Below, one piece after another: positions 19,282-27,428 of a DNA stretch of 64,000 nt. Source of the stretch: Tildeniella torsiva UHER 1998/13D (lineage in GTDB: Bacteria; Cyanobacteriota; Cyanobacteriia; Phormidesmidales; Phormidesmidaceae). Under the pieces are notes generated by a model, which saw only the letters and a program-made list of their open reading frames with translations, was not told the DNA's origin and made no database searches. The stretch covers positions 37,612 through 101,611 of the forward strand of contig JAHHIH010000023.1 in assembly GCA_019358835.1 (NCBI GenBank), written 5' to 3'. The position numbers were made by a program, and so were the translations under genes. Position 1 is the stretch's first letter. Each line of letters begins with the position of its first letter.

Positions 19282-20466
19282 TCAGCTTTTGCTGGAGCGG
19301 GTAAAGAGCCTGAAATAGAGTCCCTGACTCAGTTCTTTAACCGGAAATAATAAATAGGTCAGCGGGTTGATAGTAACGATGATATTGCGCACGTTGCGCT
19401 TGGCCAGAGCCACCACTGCCCAGGCTACCCAGTTGGCAGACATTACCCCGATTGGGTTGAGGTTGCTCTTAAACGGCCCCAAAACTACCTTGCGCACTAC
19501 GCAAGGGGCATCGAGCCGTCGTAGACTGACCAGATCGCCCATCAGTCGCTTAGACAATTCGTACAGGGGGCTAAAGGCTGGGTTGACCTCGGCTTCGGAG
19601 GTGTTGACCCAGACTTCTTTGATAGCCCGCTGGGGTGAGGTTTCGATGGTGCTAAAAAAGACTTCCATCAAACGGTGGCCTGAAAGGGCGTTTGCTTCCA
19701 GGGAGGTTTGAATGGCAGCGGGGGTGCGATCGCCGTGCACATTCAGCCCGTGGTTCAGAACTAAAATATCCACCTTCTTGAGTGCTTCGCGCAGGTCGGC
19801 CTCAGCTCCAGGCTGCCACTGCCAGCAGGCAATCCCCTCCTCAAAGGTGGCATTGGGGGAAGTCGTCAGAGCAATGGGTCGGGCCTTTTGGCGGATCAAT
19901 TCTTGCAGCAGCGCCCGGCCCAGAGTGCCTGATGCGCCGGTAACCGCCACGGTTTTGCCCTTAAGGGAAACAGCGGTGCCCATCAGCTTATCCAGAAAGG
20001 TAAAGTACCCGGCGAAGTAGGCGTTGGTGTCGTCGAAGTGGTGCCGCCAGTGATAGGTGCGGTTGACCCGCCAGTTGCTAGGAATAGTCGTCAATTCGCC
20101 GGGTTCGTGGGTGAGGTCGGTGGTGAGCAGCCAGCCCTGGGATCGCGCGATCGCCGCCAGCAAAAACCCCAAGCCATAGATCGACCCCAGCCACAGCCCA
20201 GAAATGCCGGTAGAAATTGCTAGACCCGCCAGCGCCCCAGTCATGACGATAGCTTCGGGGGTGTCGTTGTAGAGCTGGGCCTGGCGGTAGAGGGTAGGGC
20301 TAACGGGGGTAAAGTCTTTTTTGTAGGCCCGGTGGTGCCAGTTGTGAAGGCGCATGAGGGGCGGCCAGTAGTGGCTGACCATGTGGTAAATATCGCGCAC
20401 CGCCTCTGCCATTAGGATCGCGATCGCGCCCCACAATCCTTGCCAAACAACCGTTTCAAGCGGCAT
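19282..20466 (-). CDS. Bifunctional sterol-desaturase-like / short-chain dehydrogenase fusion
   Basis: The N-terminal half (about residues 1-165) resembles the fatty acid hydroxylase/sterol desaturase family. It has hydrophobic segments and histidine clusters, including MVSHYW, LHNWHHRAYK and YHWRHHFDD, which in that family hold a di-iron centre. The C-terminal half begins with an SDR nucleotide-binding motif (VAVTGASGTLGRAL) and includes LNHGLNVHG in place of NNAG and a YELSK motif. Fusions of these two parts are known in cyanobacteria but their substrate is not. The reaction is presumably hydroxylation or desaturation of a lipid followed by oxidoreduction, which is an inference. The start at 20466 is preferred over 20478. 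Confidence 0.8.
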   Translation of the reverse strand: MPLETVVWQGLWGAIAILMAEAVRDIYHMVSHYWPPLMRLHNWHHRAYKKDFTPVSPTLYRQAQLYNDTPEAIVMTGALAGLAISTGISGLWLGSIYGLGFLLAAIARSQGWLLTTDLTHEPGELTTIPSNWRVNRTYHWRHHFDDTNAYFAGYFTFLDKLMGTAVSLKGKTVAVTGASGTLGRALLQELIRQKARPIALTTSPNATFEEGIACWQWQPGAEADLREALKKVDILVLNHGLNVHGDRTPAAIQTSLEANALSGHRLMEVFFSTIETSPQRAIKEVWVNTSEAEVNPAFSPLYELSKRLMGDLVSLRRLDAPCVVRKVVLGPFKSNLNPIGVMSANWVAWAVVALAKRNVRNIIVTINPLTYLLFPVKELSQGLYFRLFTRSSKS

Positions 20467-20540
20467 ACAAATTTCCACACCATGTCGAGCAATTCACATT
20501 CTGACACGACTTGCGGCGGGGTGCAGATCTCGCAGCAATG

Positions 20541-20580
20541 GCAAAGCCCAGAGGCGAACCCCTGGGCTTTGCTATTTTTC
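20541..20580 (+). terminator. Strong hairpin with T-run on the plus strand
   Basis: A perfect 11-bp stem GCAAAGCCCAG/CTGGGCTTTGC with a 10-nt loop is followed on the plus strand by TATTTTTC. Both flanking genes are on the minus strand. The hairpin can stop the PilP-like transcript, yet its T-run faces the other way. Confidence 0.6.
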
Positions 20581-20613
20581 TATTATTCCGTTGAGCGGCA
20601 CTTAGCGAACCGG

Positions 20614-21609
20614 TTAGGCAGCAGGCTCTTCAGCAGTAGAAGACGGGGCACCCACCGGGCGCGATACCTCAATACCGTTTTCCTCAAGCACTACTATCGG
20701 ATCGCTACCGCGCATGTCAATGCGCTTGACCAACACCTGACCATTAGAAACTCGCTGCCCTGCCCTAACATACTGACTACCGGCCGAGGTCTCTACCACA
20801 GCAAAGTTTTCATTGCCAATGGTCATCACCCCAGTTACCTGCACGGCCTCAGCCAGGGTGGGCTTGGGGAGCTGAGGTAGAGGTGCCAGCGGTGGTGGGG
20901 TTGTGGGTCGTGTCGCCCCACTGCCGCCCGAGGCGGCACCCGATCCACCCGATGGGGTGCCCGAGGTGCCAGGAGCCGCAGCTACCGGTGATCTGGCGCC
21001 ACCACCAGCTCCACCGCCGCCACCCGCCGTGGTTCTGGCGGTAGCGGTGCCGGGGGACGAGCCACCTGGAGGTGCCGGGGGTGCAATCACCCTCGGTGGC
21101 GGCGGCGGGATGGGCACTACCGCAAAGGGATCGGTGCGGCTGTTATTGATTTGCTGAAGTCGCTCGTTGGGGTCTGTAGACTGAATTAGATCGGCCCGAG
21201 CAATGGGCGACAACTGAGGCGCAACGGGCACCAAAGGCTCGGCAAAGTCTTCTTGGGTAGCCACCGGCTCGTCAGGCACAGGCACCGACTCCACCGGAAC
21301 TTCTTCAGCGGGAATGCTCTCTTCGACGGGGGCACCAGCCTGCTGGACTCGCTGGGCAATAAACCCACCCAAGAAGGGAATCGATGCCAGCATGGACAAC
21401 AGTCCCCCTAGGAATATCAGGAAACTGTTTCGAGCCCACTTGCGGCCTCGAAACTTAATCCAATATACAAAGAGAGCAAAGGGAATAAACAGCGACAGCA
21501 AACCCCAGACAGGGCTGACCTGAAACGCGTCTATAGCGCCAATAAGGCTGCCCACAGTAGCCAGCAAAGCGCCGAGAATAATTAAGACTAAAAACGCGAT
21601 CGCCCCCAT
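20614..21609 (-). CDS. Membrane protein with proline/glycine-rich linker and PilP-like C-terminal domain
   Basis: The 331 residues start with three hydrophobic segments (about 4-24, 33-50 and 61-85). A long linker rich in Pro, Glu, Val, Gly and Ala follows (about 90-250). The C terminus (about 255-320) reads VTGVMTIGNENFAVVETSAGSQYVRAG and then VKRIDMRGSDPIVVLEENGIEVSRPVG, a beta-rich pattern like the PilP/GspC homology-region domain that links type IV pilus inner and outer membrane parts. The ATG has a strong AAGGAGG site. The sigF gene lies just upstream on the same strand, and SigF controls pilus and motility genes in Synechocystis. The pilus role is therefore supported by domain and neighbour but not proven. 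Confidence 0.65.
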   Translation of the reverse strand: MGAIAFLVLIILGALLATVGSLIGAIDAFQVSPVWGLLSLFIPFALFVYWIKFRGRKWARNSFLIFLGGLLSMLASIPFLGGFIAQRVQQAGAPVEESIPAEEVPVESVPVPDEPVATQEDFAEPLVPVAPQLSPIARADLIQSTDPNERLQQINNSRTDPFAVVPIPPPPPRVIAPPAPPGGSSPGTATARTTAGGGGGAGGGARSPVAAAPGTSGTPSGGSGAASGGSGATRPTTPPPLAPLPQLPKPTLAEAVQVTGVMTIGNENFAVVETSAGSQYVRAGQRVSNGQVLVKRIDMRGSDPIVVLEENGIEVSRPVGAPSSTAEEPAA

Positions 21610-21678
21610 GGCTGAGCCTCCTTGCTTCCTGAGCCAATGTTCCTAAACGATAGCTCAATTCTGGAGATACAGAGCGTT

Positions 21679-22458
21679 TTAGGCGGTTTCGTCTTCGTTC
21701 GACACCATTAGCACCTGGAGATGCTTCAGCCCCTGCTTGACCCGGCGCGATACGGTAACGGCACTAATGCCCATGCGCTCAGCGGTTTCTTTTTGGGTGA
21801 GGTCGTAGAGAAAGACAAATTCCAGCACTTCGCGGGTGCGTTGCTCAAGCTGGTGCAGAGCCTGCTGAAGGCGAATTTGGTCTTCCTGGGCCAGCTGAAA
21901 GCTTTTATATTTGAGGTCGGGCAGCAGGTCGCCTAGACAGCCTGATTCTTCATCTTGCACTGGGGCGTCGAGGCTCAGCAGCGATCGGTTGCGGTTGGCT
22001 AACTTGACCTCTTGCCATTCAGCGATAGAAATGTCGAGGGCCGCAGAAATTTCAGCATCGCTGGGCAGACGACCCAGATCGGTTTGCAGCTGGCGAATGA
22101 CTCGGCTGGACTGGCTTTGCAGCGCCTGCCACCGACGCGGAATGCGCATAGAGGTGCTTTTGTCGCGCAGATAGTGCTGAATTTCGCCGCGAATGTAGGG
22201 TATCGCAAAGGAGCTAAAGGCGTAGCCCTTGCCCATGTCGAAGCGCTCGATGGCGCGAATCAGCCCCAGGCTGCCCACCTGCATGAGGTCGTCAAAGGTC
22301 TCGTTAGATTGCTGTAGCCAGCGGTAGGCCTCGCGCCGCACCAGCCCAATGTTGAGCTGCACCAGCTGATTGCGCAAATTTAGGTCAGGATTGCTCTGAT
22401 AGAGCCGCAGCAGCTCTAGGGTGCTGCCTTTAGCTTGAAATCGAGAAGTGGCGACCAT
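21679..22458 (-). CDS. sigF: RNA polymerase group 3 sigma factor, SigF type
   Basis: The 259 residues from the ATG at 22458 match cyanobacterial SigF in start (MVATS...LELLRLYQ) and length. Region 2 is complete, with LVRREAYRW, FDDLMQVGSLGLIRAIERFD and YAFSSFAIPYIRGEIQHYLRD. Region 3 follows with RIPRRWQ. Region 4 has a helix-turn-helix, LTQKETAERMGISAVTVSRRVKQGLKHL. Longer frames from 22548 or 22608 add a serine/threonine-rich stretch without conserved features. Established knowledge: in Synechocystis SigF drives pilA1 and motility genes. The PilP-like gene 69 bases downstream may be in its transcript. Confidence 0.9.
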   Translation of the reverse strand: MVATSRFQAKGSTLELLRLYQSNPDLNLRNQLVQLNIGLVRREAYRWLQQSNETFDDLMQVGSLGLIRAIERFDMGKGYAFSSFAIPYIRGEIQHYLRDKSTSMRIPRRWQALQSQSSRVIRQLQTDLGRLPSDAEISAALDISIAEWQEVKLANRNRSLLSLDAPVQDEESGCLGDLLPDLKYKSFQLAQEDQIRLQQALHQLEQRTREVLEFVFLYDLTQKETAERMGISAVTVSRRVKQGLKHLQVLMVSNEDETA

Positions 22459-22608
22459 GGCGATCTCAGGAAGTGTTGAATCCAGTCGGGTAAACCGAGA
22501 ACTATGCTGCCTGACGGTGAAGCCCTGAACAGTAACAGAGGTAGTCATGGAATGCGGCGGCAAATTGTCTCTTGCCGCTGCATCCCTAGGGCTCTCTGTT
22601 AACGACAA

Positions 22609-23148
22609 GGCAGTGCATAACAGGATCGTGTGCTCGTGATATAAGCCTAAGGGCCGACGGAAGGGGCCACAATGGCGTAACTACGGATACCTATGGACTC
22701 GCCTCACTAGTATAGAAGCTGGCGATTCTGTTCTAAAGTCTTCGGGCTCTGGCAAGCAGCGCTAGGGTCTCAATAGGCCGATCTGAGGTGCCTATCCTCA
22801 GATTTCGTTGGGTGCTAAGGCTTGCGCCGCAATGGTTGTAGCCTTGTTTACGTAATTCCTATGGCCCTGTAAACTTTTGGCGAAGTCTGCCAATTCCTAC
22901 GGAGCTGAAGGAGTGAATCTTATTCTTTTTGCAATTGCTCCTTCGAGTTAGGCTTGGCTAACTAAATTAAAGACCCGTGTTTTCCCTGGAGACGAGTCAG
23001 AACCGTTACATAAGTTTGGAGTTGATGCTCAAGTTAGACCCGGCAGCGTGTGGCCTTTCTCACCCGAAACTCATTTACAGGAGGCAAGGCGGTGACAAAA
23101 TGGCGTCAGGCTGGCGATCGCCAACCCGTAATCTAGGGCTCAATCGCT
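22609..23148. other. Divergent spacer between sigF and msrP
   Basis: This 540-bp spacer (690 bp if sigF starts at 22458) holds the divergent promoters of sigF and msrP. A plus-strand frame of 65 codons at 22977 has no conserved features and was not called. A half-site resembling RpaB boxes (GTTACATA) is present near 23005 without its partner. No RNA gene was recognised. Confidence 0.4.
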
Positions 23149-24138
23149 ATGGTTTTCTTTCAGTCTCGCCCTAGCTGGCAGCTGCCAGAGTCTCGAGTGA
23201 CGGCCGAGGGGGTGTTTTGGCAGCGGCGACGGTTTATGAAGTCGCTGATTGGGGCAGGGGTAGGCTTTGCCGCTGCTTCTGCTGGAGCCTGTCAGCGATC
23301 GACGACCATGGATGCAGACCTGGCGAATACTCTGGGAGAACCCCTGAGTGGGGTGAGGCTCAACAGCGCCTTTGCCGATGCTGGCCGAGAGCCAACGCCG
23401 CAAACGTATGCCAGCAGCTACAACAATTTCTATGAGTTTGGCGGCAGCAAAAACATCTGGGCCAGCGCCCAAGCCCTGCCGACCGATCCCTGGACACTAG
23501 AGGTGACGGGGCTGGTAAAAAATCCTCAAATCTTTAGCCTGGATGATTTAACCCAGCGTTTTGACTTGGAGGAGCGCATCTACCGGTTTCGCTGTGTCGA
23601 GGCCTGGGCCATGGTCGTGCCCTGGATTGGGTTTCCTATGCGCGAGCTGATGGCAGCGGTGGAGCCGACTTCAGCGGCTAAGTACGTCCGGTTTACCTCC
23701 TACTATGACGCGGCGGTGTGCCCTGGCCCCAGCCTGGGCTTTGCCCGCAACCTGCCCTGGCCCTACACCGAGGGGCTGACCGTGGAGGAAATGGCCAACG
23801 ATCTAGCCTTTTTCGCGGTGGGCGTGTACGGGCGTACCCTGCCTAAGCAGCACGGTGCCCCGATTCGCATGGTGATGCCCTGGAAGTATGGCTTTAAAGG
23901 GGCTAAATCGACCGTCAAAGTCGAGTTTGTGGCCGAACAGCCCGCCACCTACTGGAATACGCTGGCCCCCAATGAGTATAAGTTTGAGGCCAATGTAGAG
24001 CCTGATGTGCCTCACCCACGCTGGTCGCAGGCTAAAGAGCGGTTGATCGGAGAATCTACGGCGATGTTCACCTGGGAGGAGCAGCCGACGGTGATTTACA
24101 ACGGTTATGGAGAGTATGTGGCGGCGTTGTATGGGTAG
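23149..24138 (+). CDS. msrP: Protein-methionine-sulfoxide reductase catalytic subunit (MsrP/YedY), molybdoenzyme
   Basis: MsrP repairs oxidised methionines in periplasmic proteins with a molybdopterin cofactor. The Tat signal peptide is visible: WQRRRFMKSLIGAG at residues 24-37, then a hydrophobic stretch. The mature part has the cysteine molybdenum ligand Cys149 in YRFRCVEAWAMVVPW, the FTSYYDAA segment and MVMPWKYGFKGAKS. The 329 residues are normal for the family. The partner haem membrane subunit MsrQ is not adjacent. The molybdenum-cofactor genes mobA and moeA occur elsewhere in the window. The stop codon lies inside a short direct repeat. Confidence 0.94.
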   Translation: MVFFQSRPSWQLPESRVTAEGVFWQRRRFMKSLIGAGVGFAAASAGACQRSTTMDADLANTLGEPLSGVRLNSAFADAGREPTPQTYASSYNNFYEFGGSKNIWASAQALPTDPWTLEVTGLVKNPQIFSLDDLTQRFDLEERIYRFRCVEAWAMVVPWIGFPMRELMAAVEPTSAAKYVRFTSYYDAAVCPGPSLGFARNLPWPYTEGLTVEEMANDLAFFAVGVYGRTLPKQHGAPIRMVMPWKYGFKGAKSTVKVEFVAEQPATYWNTLAPNEYKFEANVEPDVPHPRWSQAKERLIGESTAMFTWEEQPTVIYNGYGEYVAALYG

Positions 24139-24200
24139 GTGAGTGAGTGGGTGGGTAGGTGAGTGAGGCAATCCAAAATCGCTAATCCAAAATCCCAAAT
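24133..24200. repeat. Short direct repeats at the end of msrP
   Basis: GGGTAGGTGAGTGAG occurs at 24133-24147 and 24153-24167, and the first copy contains the msrP stop codon. Directly after, AATCCAAAATC occurs twice (24170-24180 and 24184-24194). A related AATCC/AAAATC-type sequence lies upstream of moeA at 60919-60945. Confidence 0.7.
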
Positions 24201-24205
24201 TGGGA

Positions 24206-25261
24206 CTAGGCGGCGATCGCAGCCCGAATTACCTCTTTATCCAGATCCTTCCCAATCACGACCAGTCGGGTTTGGCGCGGTTCGCTGGCCTGCCAGGGGC
24301 GGTCAAAAAAGGAGTCAAACCGCTGGCCCACGCCGTGAACTACCAGGCGCATAGCTTTGTTGGGAACATCAACGAAGCCCTTAATGCGATAGATCTCGTG
24401 GGTGGCGGCCAGGGTTTCTAACCGCTTGACCAGAGCTTTGGGGTCAAAACTTTGATCGAGCACGATGGGGATGGCGACGATGTCGTCGTCGTGGTCGTGA
24501 TCATGCTCATGATCGTGGTGGCTGGGGCGGCTGTCGAGGTTGTCTTCAACGGCGGCGTTAAAGCCCAGCAGCAGGTCAGGGCTGATGGGGTTGCTGCCCT
24601 CCCCCCCAGCTAAACCCAGCACTTTGACGGAGTGGGGCAACTGCTGGGTGAGCCAGGTTTCGATGCGGGCGCGATCGCCCTCACTCACCTTATCTACCTT
24701 GGTCAGCAGCACTAGGTCGGCGCAGTTGAGCTGGTCTTCAAACAGTTCTTCGAGGGGCGTTTCGTGGTCGAGGCTGTCATCGGCCTGGCGTTGTGCCTCC
24801 AGAGCGGGTAGGTCGCCCACCAGGTCGCCTGCGGCTAGGGCTTCGCAGTCAACCAGGGTAATAACGCTGTCAACGGTAGCGGCGGTGCGAATTTCGGGCC
24901 AGCGAAAGGCCTGCACTAGGGGCTTAGGCAGGGCGAGGCCCGAGGTTTCGATCACAATGCAGTCGATCTGGTCGCGACGGGTCATGAGCTGTTGCATAGT
25001 GGGCAAAAACTCTTCTTGCACGGTGCAGCAGAGGCAGCCGTTGGTGAGTTCGAGAATGTTGGTTTCGGCGGGTTCAGTGACCTCATCGTCGTCACACACT
25101 TGGCAACTGCGCAGCAGGTCGCCGTCAATGCCGACTTCGCCAAACTCGTTGACTAGCACGGCAATGCGCCGCCCCTCGGGGTTTTGCAGCAGTTGCCGAA
25201 TTAGGGTAGTTTTGCCTGCCCCGAGAAAGCCGGTAATGATGGTGACTGGAATTTTGTGCAT
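24206..25261 (-). CDS. cobW: CobW/COG0523 family GTP-binding metal chaperone
   Basis: This is a G3E-family GTPase of 351 residues. Walker A is GFLGAGKTT (11-19), a LVNEFGEVGID switch follows, and the metal-binding CxCC is in NGCLCC (Cys76, Cys78, Cys79). The GTP-specific motif is LLTKVDKV. A histidine/aspartate-rich stretch (HHDHEHDHDHDDD, about residues 246-258) should bind metal, and a CobW C-terminal domain follows. Length and order fit the clade named CobW for cobalamin synthesis, but COG0523 members also deliver zinc or other metals, so the metal is uncertain. No cobalamin genes or riboswitch are nearby. Confidence 0.88.
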   Translation of the reverse strand: MHKIPVTIITGFLGAGKTTLIRQLLQNPEGRRIAVLVNEFGEVGIDGDLLRSCQVCDDDEVTEPAETNILELTNGCLCCTVQEEFLPTMQQLMTRRDQIDCIVIETSGLALPKPLVQAFRWPEIRTAATVDSVITLVDCEALAAGDLVGDLPALEAQRQADDSLDHETPLEELFEDQLNCADLVLLTKVDKVSEGDRARIETWLTQQLPHSVKVLGLAGGEGSNPISPDLLLGFNAAVEDNLDSRPSHHDHEHDHDHDDDIVAIPIVLDQSFDPKALVKRLETLAATHEIYRIKGFVDVPNKAMRLVVHGVGQRFDSFFDRPWQASEPRQTRLVVIGKDLDKEVIRAAIAA

Positions 25262-25348
25262 AACCCACTGGAAATTCGCCGACCCTCAACCTAGCACGGA
25301 GGCCGAGGATAGCGATCTACAATGGCTCCAATTCAACCTGTTTGGCCA

Positions 25349-25915
25349 ATGGTACAAACCCCTGCTAAAACCATTACCCTCGCTGAGTTTCTGCAACAGC
25401 CAGAAACCAAGCCCGCGCGCGAATACATCGACGGCCAGATGATTCAAAAACCAAGGCCCCAGGGACAGCACAGCACCATTCAGGGAGAGCTAGTTACCGC
25501 TATCAACGCTGTTACTAAGCCAGGTAACCTTGCCTGGGCTTTTCCCGAATTGCGCTGTACGTTTGGCGGTAGATCCGTTATTCCCGATGTATCTGTGTTC
25601 TGTTGGCAGCGGTTGCCCACTAACGACGATGGCACCATTGCCAATACATTTAACGCTGCCCCTGACTGGACGATTGAAATTCTTAGTCCTGAGCAGTCTT
25701 CGACCCGAGTGGTGAGCAACATTTTGCACTGTCTCAACCACGGCGGTCTGGGGGGGTGGCTGATCGATCCTAATGAGAATCTGGTGCAGGTTTATTTGCC
25801 TAACCAGCTACCCGCCTCTCTGGAGTCAGCAGCAGATGAGTTGACGATGACGGGCCTGGCCCCGGCTCTAACCCTGGCTGTAGGACAGGTATTTGGCTGG
25901 CTACGAGTGGGGTAA
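25349..25915 (+). CDS. Uma2 family (DUF820) endonuclease-like protein
   Basis: This is a restriction-endonuclease-fold protein of 188 residues, of the kind present in dozens of copies in cyanobacteria. The family pattern is visible: an early acidic residue in EYIDGQMIQK, the HSTIQGEL segment, the catalytic Asp in SVIPDVSVF, and the Glu in DWTIEILSPEQS. The ATG at 25349 fits the family start (VQTPAKTITLAEFL); the ATG at 25322 adds nine residues. The biological role of Uma2 proteins is unsettled. It is divergent from cobW across a short spacer. Confidence 0.88.
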   Translation: MVQTPAKTITLAEFLQQPETKPAREYIDGQMIQKPRPQGQHSTIQGELVTAINAVTKPGNLAWAFPELRCTFGGRSVIPDVSVFCWQRLPTNDDGTIANTFNAAPDWTIEILSPEQSSTRVVSNILHCLNHGGLGGWLIDPNENLVQVYLPNQLPASLESAADELTMTGLAPALTLAVGQVFGWLRVG

Positions 25916-26065
25916 ACGAAATAGGGTTTACTGTGCGATCGCCCCTACGAAGGCATCAACATTGCTGGGGTAACCGGAATCTCAGCGGCGCAAAAAGCCA
26001 ACCTTAAGCTGCTGGGTGCGATCGACGCGTGAATGCAGCGCGATCGCTAGGCTCCATCTAGTCAT

Positions 26066-26500
26066 CTACTCCGCGTCGCCTACCCGATTCTGGTCAACCT
26101 CGCCAAAGATGGCGCTGGGGTGGCAGTAGTACTTAAATTCCAGCAGGTTAAAAAATGGATCCTGCAAAAAGAAGGTGCGATGTTCCAAGGTAGTTTCTGC
26201 AAAGCGTCGCTTTTCGCCCTGGTAGAAGGTGAGCTGCTGATCGTTGGCCCGGTGCAGCAGCGCTTCCCAAGCGGTCTCGGACAAAAATACAAGGCCAAAA
26301 TGGCGAGGGTAAATGCCCTTTTGCGGGGCTAGCTCGGTGGTGGCGTGGGCCACGAGCTGATGGCCGTAGAGGTTGAGAATAAGAGAGTTGGCCGTCTCTC
26401 GTCCTGGCTCGCAGCCCAGCCCGGCCACGTAAAATTCCTTTGTCGTAGGAATGTCGGCGACAGGAAAGGCCAGGTGAAATAGAACGGTAGAGGATTCCAT
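26066..26500 (-). CDS. VOC superfamily (glyoxalase/dioxygenase-like) protein
   Basis: The 144 residues form a paired beta-alpha-beta-beta-beta fold of the vicinal-oxygen-chelate family. The N-terminal part starts with a FHLAFPVADIPTTKEFYVAGLGC segment, and the C-terminal part ends with FFLQDPFFNLLEFKYY, where the Glu is a usual metal ligand. A His in FHLAF is a further ligand. Possible activities in this family include extradiol dioxygenase, glyoxalase and resistance proteins, and the sequence does not decide. The ATG at 26500 is the family start. Between it and the Uma2 gene lie about 150 bases with HIP1 sites. Confidence 0.85.
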   Translation of the reverse strand: MESSTVLFHLAFPVADIPTTKEFYVAGLGCEPGRETANSLILNLYGHQLVAHATTELAPQKGIYPRHFGLVFLSETAWEALLHRANDQQLTFYQGEKRRFAETTLEHRTFFLQDPFFNLLEFKYYCHPSAIFGEVDQNRVGDAE

Positions 26501-26578
26501 AGGGTTAGCGGGCAGGCGAGGCGAGGGCAAAGGTTCGCCAGTAATTGAGAATTAGGGATGGGCTGCAATCGCCCGTTC

Positions 26579-27202
26579 CTAGGCGACGGCTTCGCGATTC
26601 GCTCCAGAATCGACGGCGTTGAGTAAGGCTTTGAGGGCGGTGTCTTCGGCCCGGCTGATTTGCTGATCGAGCAGGGCAATGTGAATGGCCTTAGAGAGGA
26701 CAAAAGCCGCTACTTCTGGCTCGAGCTGCTCAACTAAAAGCTCCATCGGCATCGGTACCTTTAGGGCTGAGTGAATACCCGTCAGCATCGATTCTTCCAT
26801 GCCCATGGCCACTAACCTCGGACGCAGGGCGGGCCAGTCTGCGAGGGGGTCTTGCCCGCTGGCGTGGAGAATGGAGGCCAGCAGCCGCTGCACCTTGCTC
26901 TGATGGGCTGGGGGCATAGCGGTGTAGGTGAGAGCATCCGCAGTGGGGGTAGTGTCTACATCTTGATTGAGGTTGTCGAGAATTTTCTGCCATTCAGCTT
27001 CGGTGCACTGCTCTGGCTTACCCACGCAGAGTGACACCTGAATGCGGTTGCCGGTGGTTTGCAGCTGAGTCACCTCGGCGTGAATGCCCAAATAGCCAAG
27101 CCACTGCGACACCATACCCACCAATTTGCCGCTGGCCGACTGGGCCTGGGCCAGCATTTGCACTTGGGTGCGGACTAGAGGGCGGACGAGCTGTACCAGC
27201 AT
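26579..27202 (-). CDS. Conserved protein of unknown function, TerB-like C terminus
   Basis: This is a 207-residue soluble protein. The N-terminal half (about 1-70) is beta/alpha and contains two cysteines in VSLCVGKPEQCT. The C-terminal part is helical and ends with SKAIHIALLDQQISRAEDTALKALLNAV, which resembles the repeated acidic helices of TerB-like domains. No membrane helix is present. It lies 78 bases upstream of the VOC gene on the same strand. I do not know its function; the TerB resemblance is weak. Confidence 0.6.
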   Translation of the reverse strand: MLVQLVRPLVRTQVQMLAQAQSASGKLVGMVSQWLGYLGIHAEVTQLQTTGNRIQVSLCVGKPEQCTEAEWQKILDNLNQDVDTTPTADALTYTAMPPAHQSKVQRLLASILHASGQDPLADWPALRPRLVAMGMEESMLTGIHSALKVPMPMELLVEQLEPEVAAFVLSKAIHIALLDQQISRAEDTALKALLNAVDSGANREAVA

Positions 27203-27428
27203 AGGGCTTTCCTCAGAACCGTTTTGATCTTACACAACCCCCTAGTCTTCGGCAGTAGTGCAGTACGCCATTGGGTGGTTAGCCAGAGAGCCGGAGCGTT
27301 GTGACTGAGACCCTAGCGCCCTGGGCTTAGGAATAGAGGTTTGATTCAATCCGCATGCTATCGATTAGGCCTCCTTTCTGACTGTGGAAAGCCGTCTCGG
27401 CTATCTCACACGGTTGAATCCTTGATTT

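Noticed and set aside
22998..23015. RpaB box upstream of msrP
   Set aside because: Only one half-site (GTTACATA) is present; the second unit reads TTTGGAGT and does not fit.
22977..23174. Plus-strand frame of 65 codons before msrP
   Set aside because: It overlaps the msrP start in another frame and has no recognisable features or ribosome-binding site.
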